NCBI RefSeq assembly: GCF_017603825.1
Contig: NZ_CP072014.1
Span: 2,604,001-2,668,000, forward strand
DNA from: Arthrobacter crystallopoietes
GTDB lineage: Bacteria; Actinomycetota; Actinomycetes; Actinomycetales; Micrococcaceae
Length of the DNA stretch: 64,000 bases
Direction: 5' to 3'
Under the pieces are notes generated by a model. That model made no database searches and was not told the DNA's origin. It saw only the letters and a list, made by a program, of their open reading frames with translations. Position 1 is the stretch's first letter. Every line of letters begins with the position of its first letter. The position numbers and the translations under genes were made by a program. Below, piece after piece: positions 25,586 through 34,516 of this stretch.

Positions 25586-27049
25586 ATGGCAATTCAGCGT
25601 GACCTGATCATCGGCGGAAAGCACGTTGCCGCCGTATCCGGCAAGACCACCGAGGACATCAACCCCTACACAGGACAGCCCTACGCCACGGTGGCTGCCG
25701 CCGGTGTGGAGGACATGACCCGTGCTGTCGACGCCGCCGCCGGGGCCTTCGATCAATGGGCGGGCATGGCGCCGAGCGCACGGCGGAAGATCTTCCTGCG
25801 GGCGGCCGACCTCCTCGAGGAACGGGCCGAAGACGGCGTCTCGCTGATGGCCGGCGAAGTGGGCGGCGTGCGGAGCTGGGCCCTGTTCAATATCGGCCTG
25901 GCCGCGAACATTCTGCGTGAAGCGGCGGCAGCAACCACCGCTCCGCAGGGCGATGTGCTCGCCACGGATATGCCCGGCGTGTACTCCCTGGCGGTCCGGC
26001 AGCCGTTCGGCGTGGTGGGTGCCATGTCGCCGTGGAACGCGCCGTTCATCCTGGGCATCCGGGCGATCGCGGTTCCGCTGGCGGTGGGAAACACGGCGGT
26101 GCTGAAGCCGAGCGAGGACGCGCCGCTGTCCTGCGGACTGTTCCTGGCCGACGCGCTGCTTGACGCCGGGATCCCCGACGGGGTGCTGAATGTGGTGACC
26201 AATGCGCCCGAGGATGCGGCCGACGTCGTAAGCACCATGATCGCCGATGAGCGCGTCCGCTGTGTGAACTTCACCGGCTCCACTGCCGTGGGCCGGAAGA
26301 TCGGCATGCAGGCGGCCGAGCACCTGAAGCCGGCCGTTCTTGAGCTCGGCGGGAAGAACAGCCTGGTGGTGCTCAAGGACGCAGACCTGGACTATGCGGT
26401 GAATGCGGCGGCCTTCGGGTCCTTCATGAATGCCGGGCAGATCTGTATGTCGGTGGACCGGGTGGTGGTGGACAAGAGCCTGGCAGCCGAGTTCACCGAA
26501 CGGTTCGCGGCGAAGGTCTCAGCGTTGCCGACCGGCGACCCGACCGACCCGGAGACCGTAATCGGGCCTGCCGTCAATGCGAAGTCCGCGCAGCGCCAGT
26601 ACAGCCTGATCGACGACGCTCTGGCCAAGGGTGCGACCGCCGTGGCAGGCGGCCACAAGCTGGAAAACTCGCTGGTTCCTGCCACCGTGCTGACCGGGAC
26701 CACGCCGGATATGAAGATCTACCACGATGAGATCTTCGGCTCCGCGACTACCGTGCTGGAGGCCGACAGCCCGGAGCATGCAATCGAGCTGTCCAACGAC
26801 ACTAAGTACGGCCTGACCGCGGGCGTGATCACCGAGAACATCCACGAGGGACTTAAGGTGGCGCAGCGGCTGCGTACCGGGATTGTCCATGTGAATGATC
26901 AGCCGGTGGCGGACGAGCCCATGGCACCGTTCGGCGGCGTGCAGAACTCCGGCTACGGCAAGTTCGGCGGGCAGGCCGGGATCGATTCGTTCAGCGAGCT
27001 GCGCTGGGTGACCATTCAGCAGTACGGCCACGCGCAGTACCCGTTTTAG
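25586..27049 (+). CDS. NAD(P)-dependent aldehyde dehydrogenase
   Basis: A 487-residue enzyme oxidising an aldehyde to the acid. The catalytic Cys is C287 (NAGQICMS) and the general base E253 (LELGGKN); FTGSTAVG and SPWNAPF are the NAD-binding motifs, all intact. The overall look (LRQPFGVVGAMSPWNAP, EVGGVRSWA) is close to aromatic-aldehyde members such as salicylaldehyde or vanillin dehydrogenase, but the substrate is inferred only. ATG 25586 follows GGGAGG. It stands alone, so no pathway can be read from neighbours. Confidence 0.93.
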   Translation: MAIQRDLIIGGKHVAAVSGKTTEDINPYTGQPYATVAAAGVEDMTRAVDAAAGAFDQWAGMAPSARRKIFLRAADLLEERAEDGVSLMAGEVGGVRSWALFNIGLAANILREAAAATTAPQGDVLATDMPGVYSLAVRQPFGVVGAMSPWNAPFILGIRAIAVPLAVGNTAVLKPSEDAPLSCGLFLADALLDAGIPDGVLNVVTNAPEDAADVVSTMIADERVRCVNFTGSTAVGRKIGMQAAEHLKPAVLELGGKNSLVVLKDADLDYAVNAAAFGSFMNAGQICMSVDRVVVDKSLAAEFTERFAAKVSALPTGDPTDPETVIGPAVNAKSAQRQYSLIDDALAKGATAVAGGHKLENSLVPATVLTGTTPDMKIYHDEIFGSATTVLEADSPEHAIELSNDTKYGLTAGVITENIHEGLKVAQRLRTGIVHVNDQPVADEPMAPFGGVQNSGYGKFGGQAGIDSFSELRWVTIQQYGHAQYPF

Positions 27050-27194
27050 CGGGAAAACGTCGTCTTCTTGCGGTTAGATAACAAGTGAAACGAATGATCG
27101 GTAAATCCTTCCATCAACCTGTCCTACAAGGTATCGTATGTGTCTGTTGTCACTACGAGGATAGTGAACCGAGACTCCCTGGAAAGGGGACAAA

Positions 27195-27533
27195 ATGCCG
27201 CATGAGGTGGCGATGCTACGTACCGACGGGCCGGTGGCCACGAGGCCCTCAGACAGCACGTTGGAGCTTGGCGAATTTCTTGGCGCGCACGGCGAATGCC
27301 TCCTGCAGGAAATCCAAACCCTGTTGGCAGAGCTCGACGGCAAGGTCACCCGGTACACCTGGCTGAAGTCTTCCCAGGAAGCACCGAAGGAACAGCGGGC
27401 CGAGAACATGCGGTCCCTGGCCTTCATGCAGACGGCGCTGGAGGACATCACTGCCACGGTGGTCGGCATTTCAATGAGTTCCCAGAGCGGTCCAGGCACA
27501 GGAACTTCCGACCGGCTTTCCAGCTGCGGCTAG
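27195..27533 (+). CDS. hypothetical protein
   Basis: A 112-residue soluble protein with a central helical section (LGEFLGAHGECLLQEIQTLLAELDGKV) and a low-complexity Ser/Gly/Thr tail. ATG 27195 has AAGGGG five nt upstream. The 145 bp before it are clearly less GC-rich than the genes, which suggests a promoter of its own. No family is recognised. Confidence 0.65.
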   Translation: MPHEVAMLRTDGPVATRPSDSTLELGEFLGAHGECLLQEIQTLLAELDGKVTRYTWLKSSQEAPKEQRAENMRSLAFMQTALEDITATVVGISMSSQSGPGTGTSDRLSSCG

Positions 27534-27691
27534 CGCGCCGGCTGCAGCGCGGGGGTACGTCTCGTCCCTAGGGGGACCGCTGTCCGTAACTACGGCGGTG
27601 ATGAGGCCGGCTGCGGCAGTTCAGCGGCGGTGCCCGGATGAGCCGAACTGACCCGGCTGCGGTTACCGGCAGGGGTAGCTGCTGGCCGGGG

Positions 27692-28900
27692 CTAGACGTT
27701 CAGGCGGTAGCCGCGCTTGATGACGGTGGCCACCAGCGACGCATCCGGCAGTGCTTGGCGGAGCCGGCTGATGGCCATGTCCAAAGCGTGTTCGCCAGGA
27801 GCGTCCGGCAGGCACTCGATAAGTGTTTCCCGGGGCAGGACAGCGCCGCCGGCCGCGGCCAAGGCCCGGAAGATCGCCATGGGCGTGGGCGAGAGATCCA
27901 CTCGTTCCTCGCCTAAAATGACCGAGCGGCCGCGGATTTCAACGGCACCGAGAGCGGTATCCACGCGCTGGATCTGGTTCTCGGACAGGTGCTCCACCAC
28001 CAGCCGGATAAGGGCTCCCATGCGGTAGCGCTCCGGCATAATGGGACGGATGCCCGCGTCCTCCAGCGGCTTCGCGGTGACCGGTCCGACGGCTGCGGCA
28101 ACGACGTCGTTCTTGAAGGCAGCTACCAAGGCATTGTAAACGCCCATCTCATGTGCAGTGCTCCACAACGCATCCACTGCGGGGGCACTGGTGAAAGTGA
28201 CCACGTCGAGGTGCCGGTTCACGGCGGCCTCGATGAGCCGGGGGACGTTGTCGCCGGCGCCTTCCGGCTTGACCCACCGGTACGGAGTGACGGTCAGCAC
28301 CGAGGCGCCTGCCGCGCGCAGCCGGGCCAGCTGCTCGGTGTCGGTGTAGCCGTGCAGTTGGATGGCGACCATGAGGCCGTCCACGCCTTCCTCAAGCAGC
28401 ATGTCCACCATGGTGGCGGTGCGTTCGTCGTGGCTTATGCCCACATCGTTCAAACCGGCCGCGCGGACGGCGCCGCGGGCCTTGGGTCCGCGGACGAAGA
28501 TCCGGGAGGCCTCAAGCACGTCCATCAGGTCCTCGCCGAGACCATGGGCATCGGCCGCCTCTGACCAGCGGCGCATGCCGTAGGCCGTGGTGATCAAGGT
28601 GATGTCGGGGCGGGCGTGCAGGATTGCGGCCGTGTCCTGCATGAGCAGATGGTCCTCTTCAACGGGGGCGATCTTCATCGCGGGGGCATGCAGCACCACG
28701 GCGCCGCGCCGCTCCAAGGCGGAGATGAGGTCTTCGGACCGGCGGTCGGAAGTGACACCGATGCGGAAGCCCGCGAGGGCCTCCGCGTTCGGCAGCGCCA
28801 GGACCGGCAGAGGGCCGGTGGCCGGGTTGGCTGCTCCCGTGTCCGGGCCAGCGGTTCCCGCGTCCGGATCAGTGCGGTCGGTCAGGGGTGCTGCGCTCAT
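27692..28900 (-). CDS. nnaR: NnaR-like regulator: uroporphyrinogen-III synthase-like domain with winged helix
   Basis: A 402-residue protein. Residues about 40-290 match uroporphyrinogen-III synthase (HemD), including VTFTSAPAVDALW and AVGPVTAKPLEDAGIRP. Residues about 310-400 form an OmpR-type winged helix (LSPTPMAIFRALAAAGG ... AISRLRQAL ... VIKRGYRLNV). The same fusion is found in NnaR of Streptomyces and mycobacteria, which co-activates nitrate/nitrite assimilation genes together with GlnR. Its place at the end of a nirB-cobA unit supports that assignment over a plain HemD enzyme. ATG 28900 overlaps the cobA stop (ATGA). Confidence 0.85.
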   Translation of the reverse strand: MSAAPLTDRTDPDAGTAGPDTGAANPATGPLPVLALPNAEALAGFRIGVTSDRRSEDLISALERRGAVVLHAPAMKIAPVEEDHLLMQDTAAILHARPDITLITTAYGMRRWSEAADAHGLGEDLMDVLEASRIFVRGPKARGAVRAAGLNDVGISHDERTATMVDMLLEEGVDGLMVAIQLHGYTDTEQLARLRAAGASVLTVTPYRWVKPEGAGDNVPRLIEAAVNRHLDVVTFTSAPAVDALWSTAHEMGVYNALVAAFKNDVVAAAVGPVTAKPLEDAGIRPIMPERYRMGALIRLVVEHLSENQIQRVDTALGAVEIRGRSVILGEERVDLSPTPMAIFRALAAAGGAVLPRETLIECLPDAPGEHALDMAISRLRQALPDASLVATVIKRGYRLNV

Positions 28901-29925
28901 TGTGCTCCCACGCTGTCCGCCAGCCGGGCAAGCCGGCCCGCAGTCTCCTTGCAGCCGTGGGCGAGCTTGACCACTTCGCCGATCACGAGGATCGCGGGAG
29001 ACTTGACCCGCGCAGCGCCGGCTGCGGTGACGATGCCTGTCAGTGTGGAGACCGTGGTGCGCTGTGAGTCGCTGTAGCCGCGCTCCACGATAGCCACCGG
29101 CATGTCGGCCCGCATGCCGGCACGGCGCAGACCGGCCGTGAACTGGGGCAGCGTCCCCACACCCATCAGGACGACGACGGTGCCGCCGAGGCCCGCGAGA
29201 TGCAGGTGCTCGTCATCAGTCAGCGGGGCGTGTCCCGAGACCACGGTGAACATGTGGCTCACCTCGCGGTGGGTGACCGGGATTCCGGCGGCGGCCGGAA
29301 CGGAGATGGCGCTGGTGACACCGGGAATCACGCTGACCGGCACGCCGGCCTTGGCGCAGCTGATGACCTCCTCGCCGCCGCGGCCGAACACGAACGGGTC
29401 GCCGCCCTTGAGCCGGACCACGTTGTTGCCCGCCAGGGCCGACTGGATCATCAGGTTTTCGATGTCGGCCTGCTTGACCTTGTGGTGGCCGGGCTGCTTG
29501 CCCACGTCGATCAGCTCGGCGCCGGGGGCCAGGACGGTCAGGTTCCGGTGCGGGGCAAGCCGGTCGAAGTAGACCACGTCCGCCTCGAGCAACGCCTGGC
29601 GTGCCCGCACCGTGAGCAGGTCATCCGTGCCCGGGCCGCCGCCAACCAACGTGACGCGGCCGCCGGGCGCAGCGGCTTCCTCGTTGACCAGAAGGACCCC
29701 GCGGCGGCGGCAGGTTTCCGGCAACGGCAACCAGCCGCTGTCGCCGTCGTTGATTGCCGCTACCATCACGACGCCGTCCAGCAGTTCGGAACGGAAATCT
29801 GCGGGGGAGGCGAGCGTATGCACGGTGGCTCCGGCGGCGCGGTAGCGGCGGATGGCGCGGCGTGCGGCCGCGGGGGCACCCGTGACCAGGACTGTCTGGC
29901 CGGTGAGGTCGGCGTTGAGCTGCAT
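28897..29925 (-). CDS. cobA: uroporphyrinogen-III C-methyltransferase
   Basis: A 342-residue enzyme making precorrin-2, the siroheme precursor, by two SAM-dependent methylations. The methyltransferase domain (about 88-330) has VGGGPGTDDLLT, RLKGGDPFVFGRGGEE and PGVTSAISVPAAAGIP. The first 85 residues look like a shortened relic of the precorrin-2 dehydrogenase Rossmann fold of CysG (TVLVTGAPAAARRAI), lacking the usual Gly-rich loop and the rest of that domain. It starts 2 nt after the nirB stop with AGGAG inside the nirB end, so the two are co-translated. Siroheme is the cofactor of NirB. Confidence 0.93.
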   Translation of the reverse strand: MQLNADLTGQTVLVTGAPAAARRAIRRYRAAGATVHTLASPADFRSELLDGVVMVAAINDGDSGWLPLPETCRRRGVLLVNEEAAAPGGRVTLVGGGPGTDDLLTVRARQALLEADVVYFDRLAPHRNLTVLAPGAELIDVGKQPGHHKVKQADIENLMIQSALAGNNVVRLKGGDPFVFGRGGEEVISCAKAGVPVSVIPGVTSAISVPAAAGIPVTHREVSHMFTVVSGHAPLTDDEHLHLAGLGGTVVVLMGVGTLPQFTAGLRRAGMRADMPVAIVERGYSDSQRTTVSTLTGIVTAAGAARVKSPAILVIGEVVKLAHGCKETAGRLARLADSVGAQ

Positions 29926-29927
29926 GG

Positions 29928-32705
29928 TTACTCCTGTGAAGCGGGCTGGCGGACGGGGATTGAAGCGCCCAGCAGGACCGGGCCTTCACCGGTGGCTGCC
30001 GCTGCGCGCTCATCATCTGTGGCGGGCCGGATCATCCCGCGCTCGCTGACGTTCGCGATGGAATCATCCTTCTGGTCCGGGGCGTTCACGAAGGAGCGGA
30101 AACGCCGCAGCCGGTCCGGGTCCTTCAGAGTAGCGGCCCACTCATCCTCGTAGTTATCAACGTGACGTGCCATTGCTGCCTCGAGGTCATGGGCGATCCC
30201 CAGGACGTCATTGATGACGACATCCTTGACATGTTCGATGCCGCCGTCCAGGTCTTCCACCCAGCGGGCGGTGCGCTGCAGCCGGTCCGCAGTGCGGATG
30301 TAATACATCAGGTAGCGGTCGATGTACTTGAGAAGGGTTTCGTTGTCCAGGTCTTTGGCCAGCAGTTGGGCGTGCGCCGGGTTGGCCCCGCCGTTTCCGC
30401 CTACATACAGGTTCCAGCCGTCCGCGGTGGCGATCACACCGACGTCCTTGCCTCGGGCTTCGGCGCACTCCCGGGCACAGCCGGAAACACCCATCTTGAA
30501 CTTGTGCGGGGCCCGCAGCCCGCGGTACCGCAGCTCCATCGCGATGCCCATGGCCACCGAGTCCTGCACGCCGAAACGGCACCAGGTGGACCCGACGCAA
30601 GTCTTCACATTGCGCAATGCTTTGCCATATGCCTGGCCCGACTCGAAGCCGGCCTCGACCAGTTCCTTCCAGATGTCGGGCAGCTGCTCCAGCCGGGCGC
30701 CGAACATGTCGATCCGCAGGGCGCCGGTGAGCTTGGTGTAGAGGCCGTACTTCTGTGCCACGCGGGCAATCACGGCGAGCTTCTCGGGAGTGATCTCGCC
30801 GCCCGGGATGCGCGGGACCACCGAGTAGGTGCCGTTCTTCTGCATGTTGGCCAGTGCACGGTCGTTGGTGTCCTGCAGCGTGCCGCGGCCGCCGTCGAGC
30901 GGGTATTCGGTCAGCTGTGACGCGAGGATGGAGCCAATGGCGGGCTTGCAGATGTCGCAGCCCAGCGGGGCACTGGTTGCCGTGGTGCCATCCTCGAGCT
31001 CCAGCTCCACGGGGGTGCCGAAGCGCAGGAAAATCTCCTCGGCACTGGTCAGCCCCAAGGCACGCACTGCCTCGAAGAGCTCCGCGCGGGAGAGGGAGAA
31101 ATGCTCGCACAGGGCTTTGGAAACTGTGATGCCGTTCTTGGTCAGCTCGGTTTCGAGCAGCTTCTTGAGCATCGGCACGCACGAGCCGCACTGGGTGCCG
31201 GCGCGGGTGCAGGCCTTCAGCCCGCCGAGGTCCTGGACCGGGTCCTGGCCTTCGCAAGCGCCGCAGCCGTTGACCGCGTCCCGGATGGAGCCGGCCGCCA
31301 CGTTGTTGCACGAACACAGGATCGCATCGTCCGGCAGTTCAGTGTCCGGAGCGTCCCCGCCGCCGGCAGCGGAGAGATACGCACCGGGTTCGGCGGGCAG
31401 CTCGCGGCCCAGCAGCGGGCGCAGGCTCTGGTACGGGGCGGCATCACCAACGAAGATGCCGCCGAGCAGGGTCTTGGCGTCGTCGGTGGTGACGATCTTC
31501 TGGTAGACGCCTCGGGCCGGATCCGCGTAAACAATTTCCAGCGCATGCTCGGTCTTGGCGAAGGCGTCGCCGAAGCTGGCGACATCAACGCCGGAGAGTT
31601 TGAGTTTGGTGGCGGTGTCGAAGCCGGCGAAGGTCGCCTGCCCGCCGGACAGCCGGTCCGCGACGATCTCCGCCATGGAGTTCGCAGGCGCCACCAGTCC
31701 TACACACATGCCGCCGAAGTTGGCGACTTCGCCCACGGCCCAGATATTCTCGACGTCGGTGGCGCAGGTTTCGTCGATTACGATGCCGCCACGAGCGCCC
31801 ATCCGGAAGACGGGGACGAAGTCCTCATCGCCCAGCTCGACCGGTGTGCCGGCGGCCTGGCTGGCGGCGGCCTCGGCTTCGGCCTTGGCCCGGTTGTTGA
31901 GGGTGCGCGCCAGCTCGTCGCGTGGCCGGACGCCGATGGAGACCACCACCATGTCCGCCGGGATGATCCGGCCGTCTGCCATTTCCACGCCGGTGACCAC
32001 GGATTCGCCATCCGCACCGGGCTCGGTCAGGACGGCTTTGGGGAATACGCCGCCGTGAACCTCCAGGCCCTTTCCGGCGACGAGCCGGCCCATGGCCTGG
32101 CCCGCGCCCTCGTCCAGCTGTGTACCCATCAGCCACTTGCCGCCGTCGATAATCACCGGATGGGCGCCGAGGCTCTGCAACCCGGCCGCGGCCTCCAGCC
32201 CCAGCAGCCCGCCGCCGATCGTCACCGCGTTGATGGTGCGGCCATGCTTCGCGGTCAGCTCGGCGACCTGTTGATTGATGCCCCAGACGTCCTCCAGGGT
32301 GCGGTAAACGCTGGTGTGTTCGTTGCCCGGGATCGGCAGGGTGGCCGCGTTGGAGCCGGTGGCCAGCACCAGCTCGTCGTACGGGTAGCGGGCGCCGCCC
32401 TCCGTAATGACTTCTTTGGCGGCCAGGTCCAGATCCACTGCACGTGCCCCGGTAACCAAGGTGACGCCGTCGTTCTCCCAGAGACTTTTCTCGCCCAGCG
32501 TAAGGTCCACGTCCGTTTCGGTCAGCGCCTTGCTCAACGCCACGCGGTCGTACGGCAGATGGACTTCCTCGGTCAGCACGGTGATGACCGTTTGGCCGGC
32601 GGCGATGGTGTTCCGGGCGCACATGGCCTCGACGAAGCGGTGAGCCGCGGGGCCGCCGCCGATGACCACAATCCTGCGCGATGCAGTGGATTCCGACTGG
32701 TTCAT
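29928..32705 (-). CDS. nirB: nitrite reductase (NADH) large subunit
   Basis: A 925-residue assimilatory enzyme reducing nitrite to ammonium. In order: an FAD/NADH pyridine-nucleotide oxidoreductase domain (IVVIGGGPAAHRF; VTIGGGLLGLEAAAGL), a BFD-type [2Fe-2S] region (CSCNNVAAGSI ... CGSCVPMLKK), a second similar segment (CDICKPAIGSIL), and the siroheme/[4Fe-4S] reductase domain with CVGSTWC and GCARECAEARGKD. ATG 32705 is preceded by AGAGGTAGG. The C-terminus carries an extra tail of about 30 residues. It heads nirB-cobA-nnaR. The small subunit nirD is encoded divergently rather than downstream. Confidence 0.95.
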   Translation of the reverse strand: MNQSESTASRRIVVIGGGPAAHRFVEAMCARNTIAAGQTVITVLTEEVHLPYDRVALSKALTETDVDLTLGEKSLWENDGVTLVTGARAVDLDLAAKEVITEGGARYPYDELVLATGSNAATLPIPGNEHTSVYRTLEDVWGINQQVAELTAKHGRTINAVTIGGGLLGLEAAAGLQSLGAHPVIIDGGKWLMGTQLDEGAGQAMGRLVAGKGLEVHGGVFPKAVLTEPGADGESVVTGVEMADGRIIPADMVVVSIGVRPRDELARTLNNRAKAEAEAAASQAAGTPVELGDEDFVPVFRMGARGGIVIDETCATDVENIWAVGEVANFGGMCVGLVAPANSMAEIVADRLSGGQATFAGFDTATKLKLSGVDVASFGDAFAKTEHALEIVYADPARGVYQKIVTTDDAKTLLGGIFVGDAAPYQSLRPLLGRELPAEPGAYLSAAGGGDAPDTELPDDAILCSCNNVAAGSIRDAVNGCGACEGQDPVQDLGGLKACTRAGTQCGSCVPMLKKLLETELTKNGITVSKALCEHFSLSRAELFEAVRALGLTSAEEIFLRFGTPVELELEDGTTATSAPLGCDICKPAIGSILASQLTEYPLDGGRGTLQDTNDRALANMQKNGTYSVVPRIPGGEITPEKLAVIARVAQKYGLYTKLTGALRIDMFGARLEQLPDIWKELVEAGFESGQAYGKALRNVKTCVGSTWCRFGVQDSVAMGIAMELRYRGLRAPHKFKMGVSGCARECAEARGKDVGVIATADGWNLYVGGNGGANPAHAQLLAKDLDNETLLKYIDRYLMYYIRTADRLQRTARWVEDLDGGIEHVKDVVINDVLGIAHDLEAAMARHVDNYEDEWAATLKDPDRLRRFRSFVNAPDQKDDSIANVSERGMIRPATDDERAAAATGEGPVLLGASIPVRQPASQE

Positions 32706-32823
32706 GGGCCTACCTCTGGTTAGGGTGCAGTTTCCTCGCCCCGGCCTGAGCAGTGTTACCTGCAGGTTCCGGTGCATTGCATCCCAGCGTAGGATCCCGC
32801 CGTTGCGCTCGAATTTCCCTGCT

Positions 32824-32839
32824 GTTTCCCGCAGTTGAC
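32824..32839 (-). promoter_or_regulatory. GlnR-like half-site pair facing nirB
   Basis: Read on the minus strand this is GTCAA-N6-GAAAC (plus strand GTTTC at 32824-32828, TTGAC at 32835-32839), matching the GTnAC-N6-GAAAC layout of GlnR boxes in all but one base. It is about 120 nt upstream of nirB. Binding by GlnR is inferred from the pattern only. Confidence 0.4.
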
Positions 32840-32867
32840 TTTTCCCTAGCCATTTCCGGGGCATGGC

Positions 32868-32894
32868 GTGAAGAATCCGAAACCTGCCCGAAAC
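32868..32894 (+). promoter_or_regulatory. GlnR-like repeat array
   Basis: GTGAA-N6-GAAAC-N6-GAAAC: three elements at 32868, 32879 and 32890 with the 11-bp period of GlnR a/b sites. Two GAAAC copies are exact. Located centrally in the divergent region, so it could serve either gene. Confidence 0.45.
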
Positions 32895-32989
32895 AAACGA
32901 CGGCGGGGCGCACCATCCGCTGGGATTTGCCCGTTCGATGGGGAAGGTCCGGCGCATCACAGGTGCCTTTCCGGGGCCGTGAGAAGCGT

Positions 32990-33005
32990 TTTACGAACCC
33001 GAAAC
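32990..33005 (+). promoter_or_regulatory. GlnR-like half-site pair facing nirD
   Basis: TTTAC-N6-GAAAC (32990-32994 and 33001-33005), again the GTnAC-N6-GAAAC layout, 78 nt before the nirD start; a GTGAG element lies one 11-bp step upstream (32979). Confidence 0.4.
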
Positions 33006-33082
33006 AGCGCCGAGGGCCGGATGAAACACGGGCTCCGTAGCTTGGTAGCCATCGACAACCGATTCAACACCGAACGGGGTTC

Positions 33083-33508
33083 ATGATGACCGCACTTACC
33101 GCTCCCGAGATACTTACGGCGTCCGAGCTGCGCCCTGACGCACTGGCCGCCGATGCCCTCGAGTGGCATACCGTCTGCCGCGTTGCCGATCTGGAAGTTG
33201 CCTGGGGCGAGGCCGCGCTGATCGATGGCGAACAGGTGGCTCTGATCAAGGTCTCCGCCAGCGAGGTCTACGCGGTTTCCCACCGCGACCCGGCTACCGG
33301 AGCCCACGTTATGGCCCGCGGCATCGTCGGTAATAAGGGCTGGCACCGGACGCTCGCGTCACCCTTGTACAAAGAGGTCTACGACTTGGCGACGGGCGAA
33401 TGCTTCACCGATCCGGCCTTGTCCCTGCGCGTCTACCCGGTCCGGCTCCGGGATGGTGTGGTGACCGTTGGAGTGCCGGGCCGCGCCGCCGTCGGAATCG
33501 CCGCATGA
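33083..33508 (+). CDS. nirD: nitrite reductase (NADH) small subunit
   Basis: A 141-residue protein with a Rieske-like beta fold but, as usual for NirD, without the cluster-binding Cys-His motifs. Marks include WHTVCRVADLEVAWGEAALI, VYAVSHRDPATGAHVMARGIV and SPLYKEVYDLATGECFTD. It completes the NADH nitrite reductase with NirB, which is encoded on the other strand. Two ATGs (33083, 33086) follow GGGG; either may be used. Its TGA overlaps the ATG of the chelatase gene (ATGA), so the two are translationally coupled. Confidence 0.93.
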   Translation: MMTALTAPEILTASELRPDALAADALEWHTVCRVADLEVAWGEAALIDGEQVALIKVSASEVYAVSHRDPATGAHVMARGIVGNKGWHRTLASPLYKEVYDLATGECFTDPALSLRVYPVRLRDGVVTVGVPGRAAVGIAA

Positions 33509-34422
33509 CTGTTACTGACGCACTGACCGACACACCGTTTGAAAACACCGCCACCGTAAAGACGCTGAACGGGCGGCTCCTGCCGAGGCGGCCGAGGCGG
33601 ATCCCGCTGCCGGCGCCTGATTCTGCTGAAATGCCGGACAAGGTGATCTGCGAGCCGTGGGGTGGATTGGTGGATGTTCACACCGTGGCTTCGCTGGTGG
33701 CGGCGTCCCACGGCACCAGTTCGCCGGCCGGCCAGGCAGCCATTGGCAACCTGGTCCGTGCCGTGGCCAGGCGCCGGCCGGATCTGCACGTGGCGGAGGC
33801 GTTCGTGGATGTGCAGCAGCCCGACGTCGCTACCGTTCTGGGCGGGCTGGCTCGAGAGGCCAGGTTGTCGGAACCCGCTGCCCCGGGTGGTCGAAAACGG
33901 ATAGTGCCGCTGCTGCTCTCCGCCGGTTACCACGTCCACGTTGACCTGGCCGAAGCCGCCGCGGGGCACGGGGATGCGTCTGTGGCCGGTGCCCTCGGCC
34001 CAGAGCAGCGGCTGGTCAAGGTCCTGGCCCGGCGCCTGCAGGAAGCCGGTCTGCGCCGCGGCGACCACGTCATCCTTGGTTCGGCGGGCTCCACCGATGC
34101 CCGGGCCGTGGCCGACTGTGAAATCACGGCACAGATGCTGGGTAAGTACCTTGGAATGAACGTGGCCACCGGCTACATCTCCGCCGCGCAGCCCGAGCTG
34201 AAGTCAGCCGTCTCTGCGGGGCAGGCCAGAATTTCCAAACGGCGCTTCGCCGCCCGGAACGCGCGCGTGGTGGTGGCGACCTACCTGCTGGCTCCCGGGT
34301 ATTTCGCCTCGCTGGCTGCGGGCTGCGGCGCCGATATCGTCACGGAACCGCTGCTGGTGCCGGATCAGGAACCGCCCGCCGAACTGGTCAACCTGGTGCT
34401 GGACAGGTTCAGCCGCGGCTGA
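33505..34422 (+). CDS. sirohydrochlorin chelatase (CbiX/SirB type)
   Basis: A 305-residue protein of the CbiX/SirB class, which inserts metal into sirohydrochlorin; beside nirBD the product should be siroheme, so ferrochelatase activity is inferred. Two repeated halves are visible: ASHGTSSPAGQAAIGNLV with the first active-site His, and LLLSAGYHVHVDLAEAA with the second. The first 40 residues are a proline- and arginine-rich extension absent from short family members. It starts inside the nirD stop (ATGA). With CobA this covers the first and last siroheme steps. Confidence 0.88.
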   Translation: MTVTDALTDTPFENTATVKTLNGRLLPRRPRRIPLPAPDSAEMPDKVICEPWGGLVDVHTVASLVAASHGTSSPAGQAAIGNLVRAVARRRPDLHVAEAFVDVQQPDVATVLGGLAREARLSEPAAPGGRKRIVPLLLSAGYHVHVDLAEAAAGHGDASVAGALGPEQRLVKVLARRLQEAGLRRGDHVILGSAGSTDARAVADCEITAQMLGKYLGMNVATGYISAAQPELKSAVSAGQARISKRRFAARNARVVVATYLLAPGYFASLAAGCGADIVTEPLLVPDQEPPAELVNLVLDRFSRG

Positions 34423-34473
34423 GGCCCGGCTTTCCGGTAACTCGCCGCCGTAAGCCAGTGCGGCGTGTCATGC

Positions 34474-34491
34474 ATGTGCACCCATGCACAT
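34474..34491. terminator. hairpin between convergent genes
   Basis: ATGTGCA (34474-34480) and TGCACAT (34485-34491) pair perfectly around CCCA, midway between the converging chelatase and phosphoglucomutase genes. There is no T-run, so its terminating strength is doubtful. Confidence 0.4.
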
Positions 34492-34516
34492 CTACGCCTG
34501 CCAGCGCACCCGGCCA

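Larger units (their letters stand above)
32706..33082. other. divergent nirB/nirD regulatory region
   Basis: A 377-bp non-coding region between the nitrite reductase subunit genes. It contains at least three pairs of GAAAC/GTNAC-like elements with six-base spacing on either strand (see separate entries), as in GlnR-controlled promoters. No small gene is apparent in it. Confidence 0.6.

Noticed and set aside
25328-26323. Upstream extension of the VOC protein frame
   Set aside because: The extension is antisense to the aldehyde dehydrogenase and the intergenic region; ATG 25327 with AGGAGC is a clear start.
27607-27662. CCGGCTGCGG direct repeats and CAGTTC/GAACTG inverted repeat between two convergent genes
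   Set aside because: Short and GC-rich; arms of this length are expected by chance here and no T-run follows.
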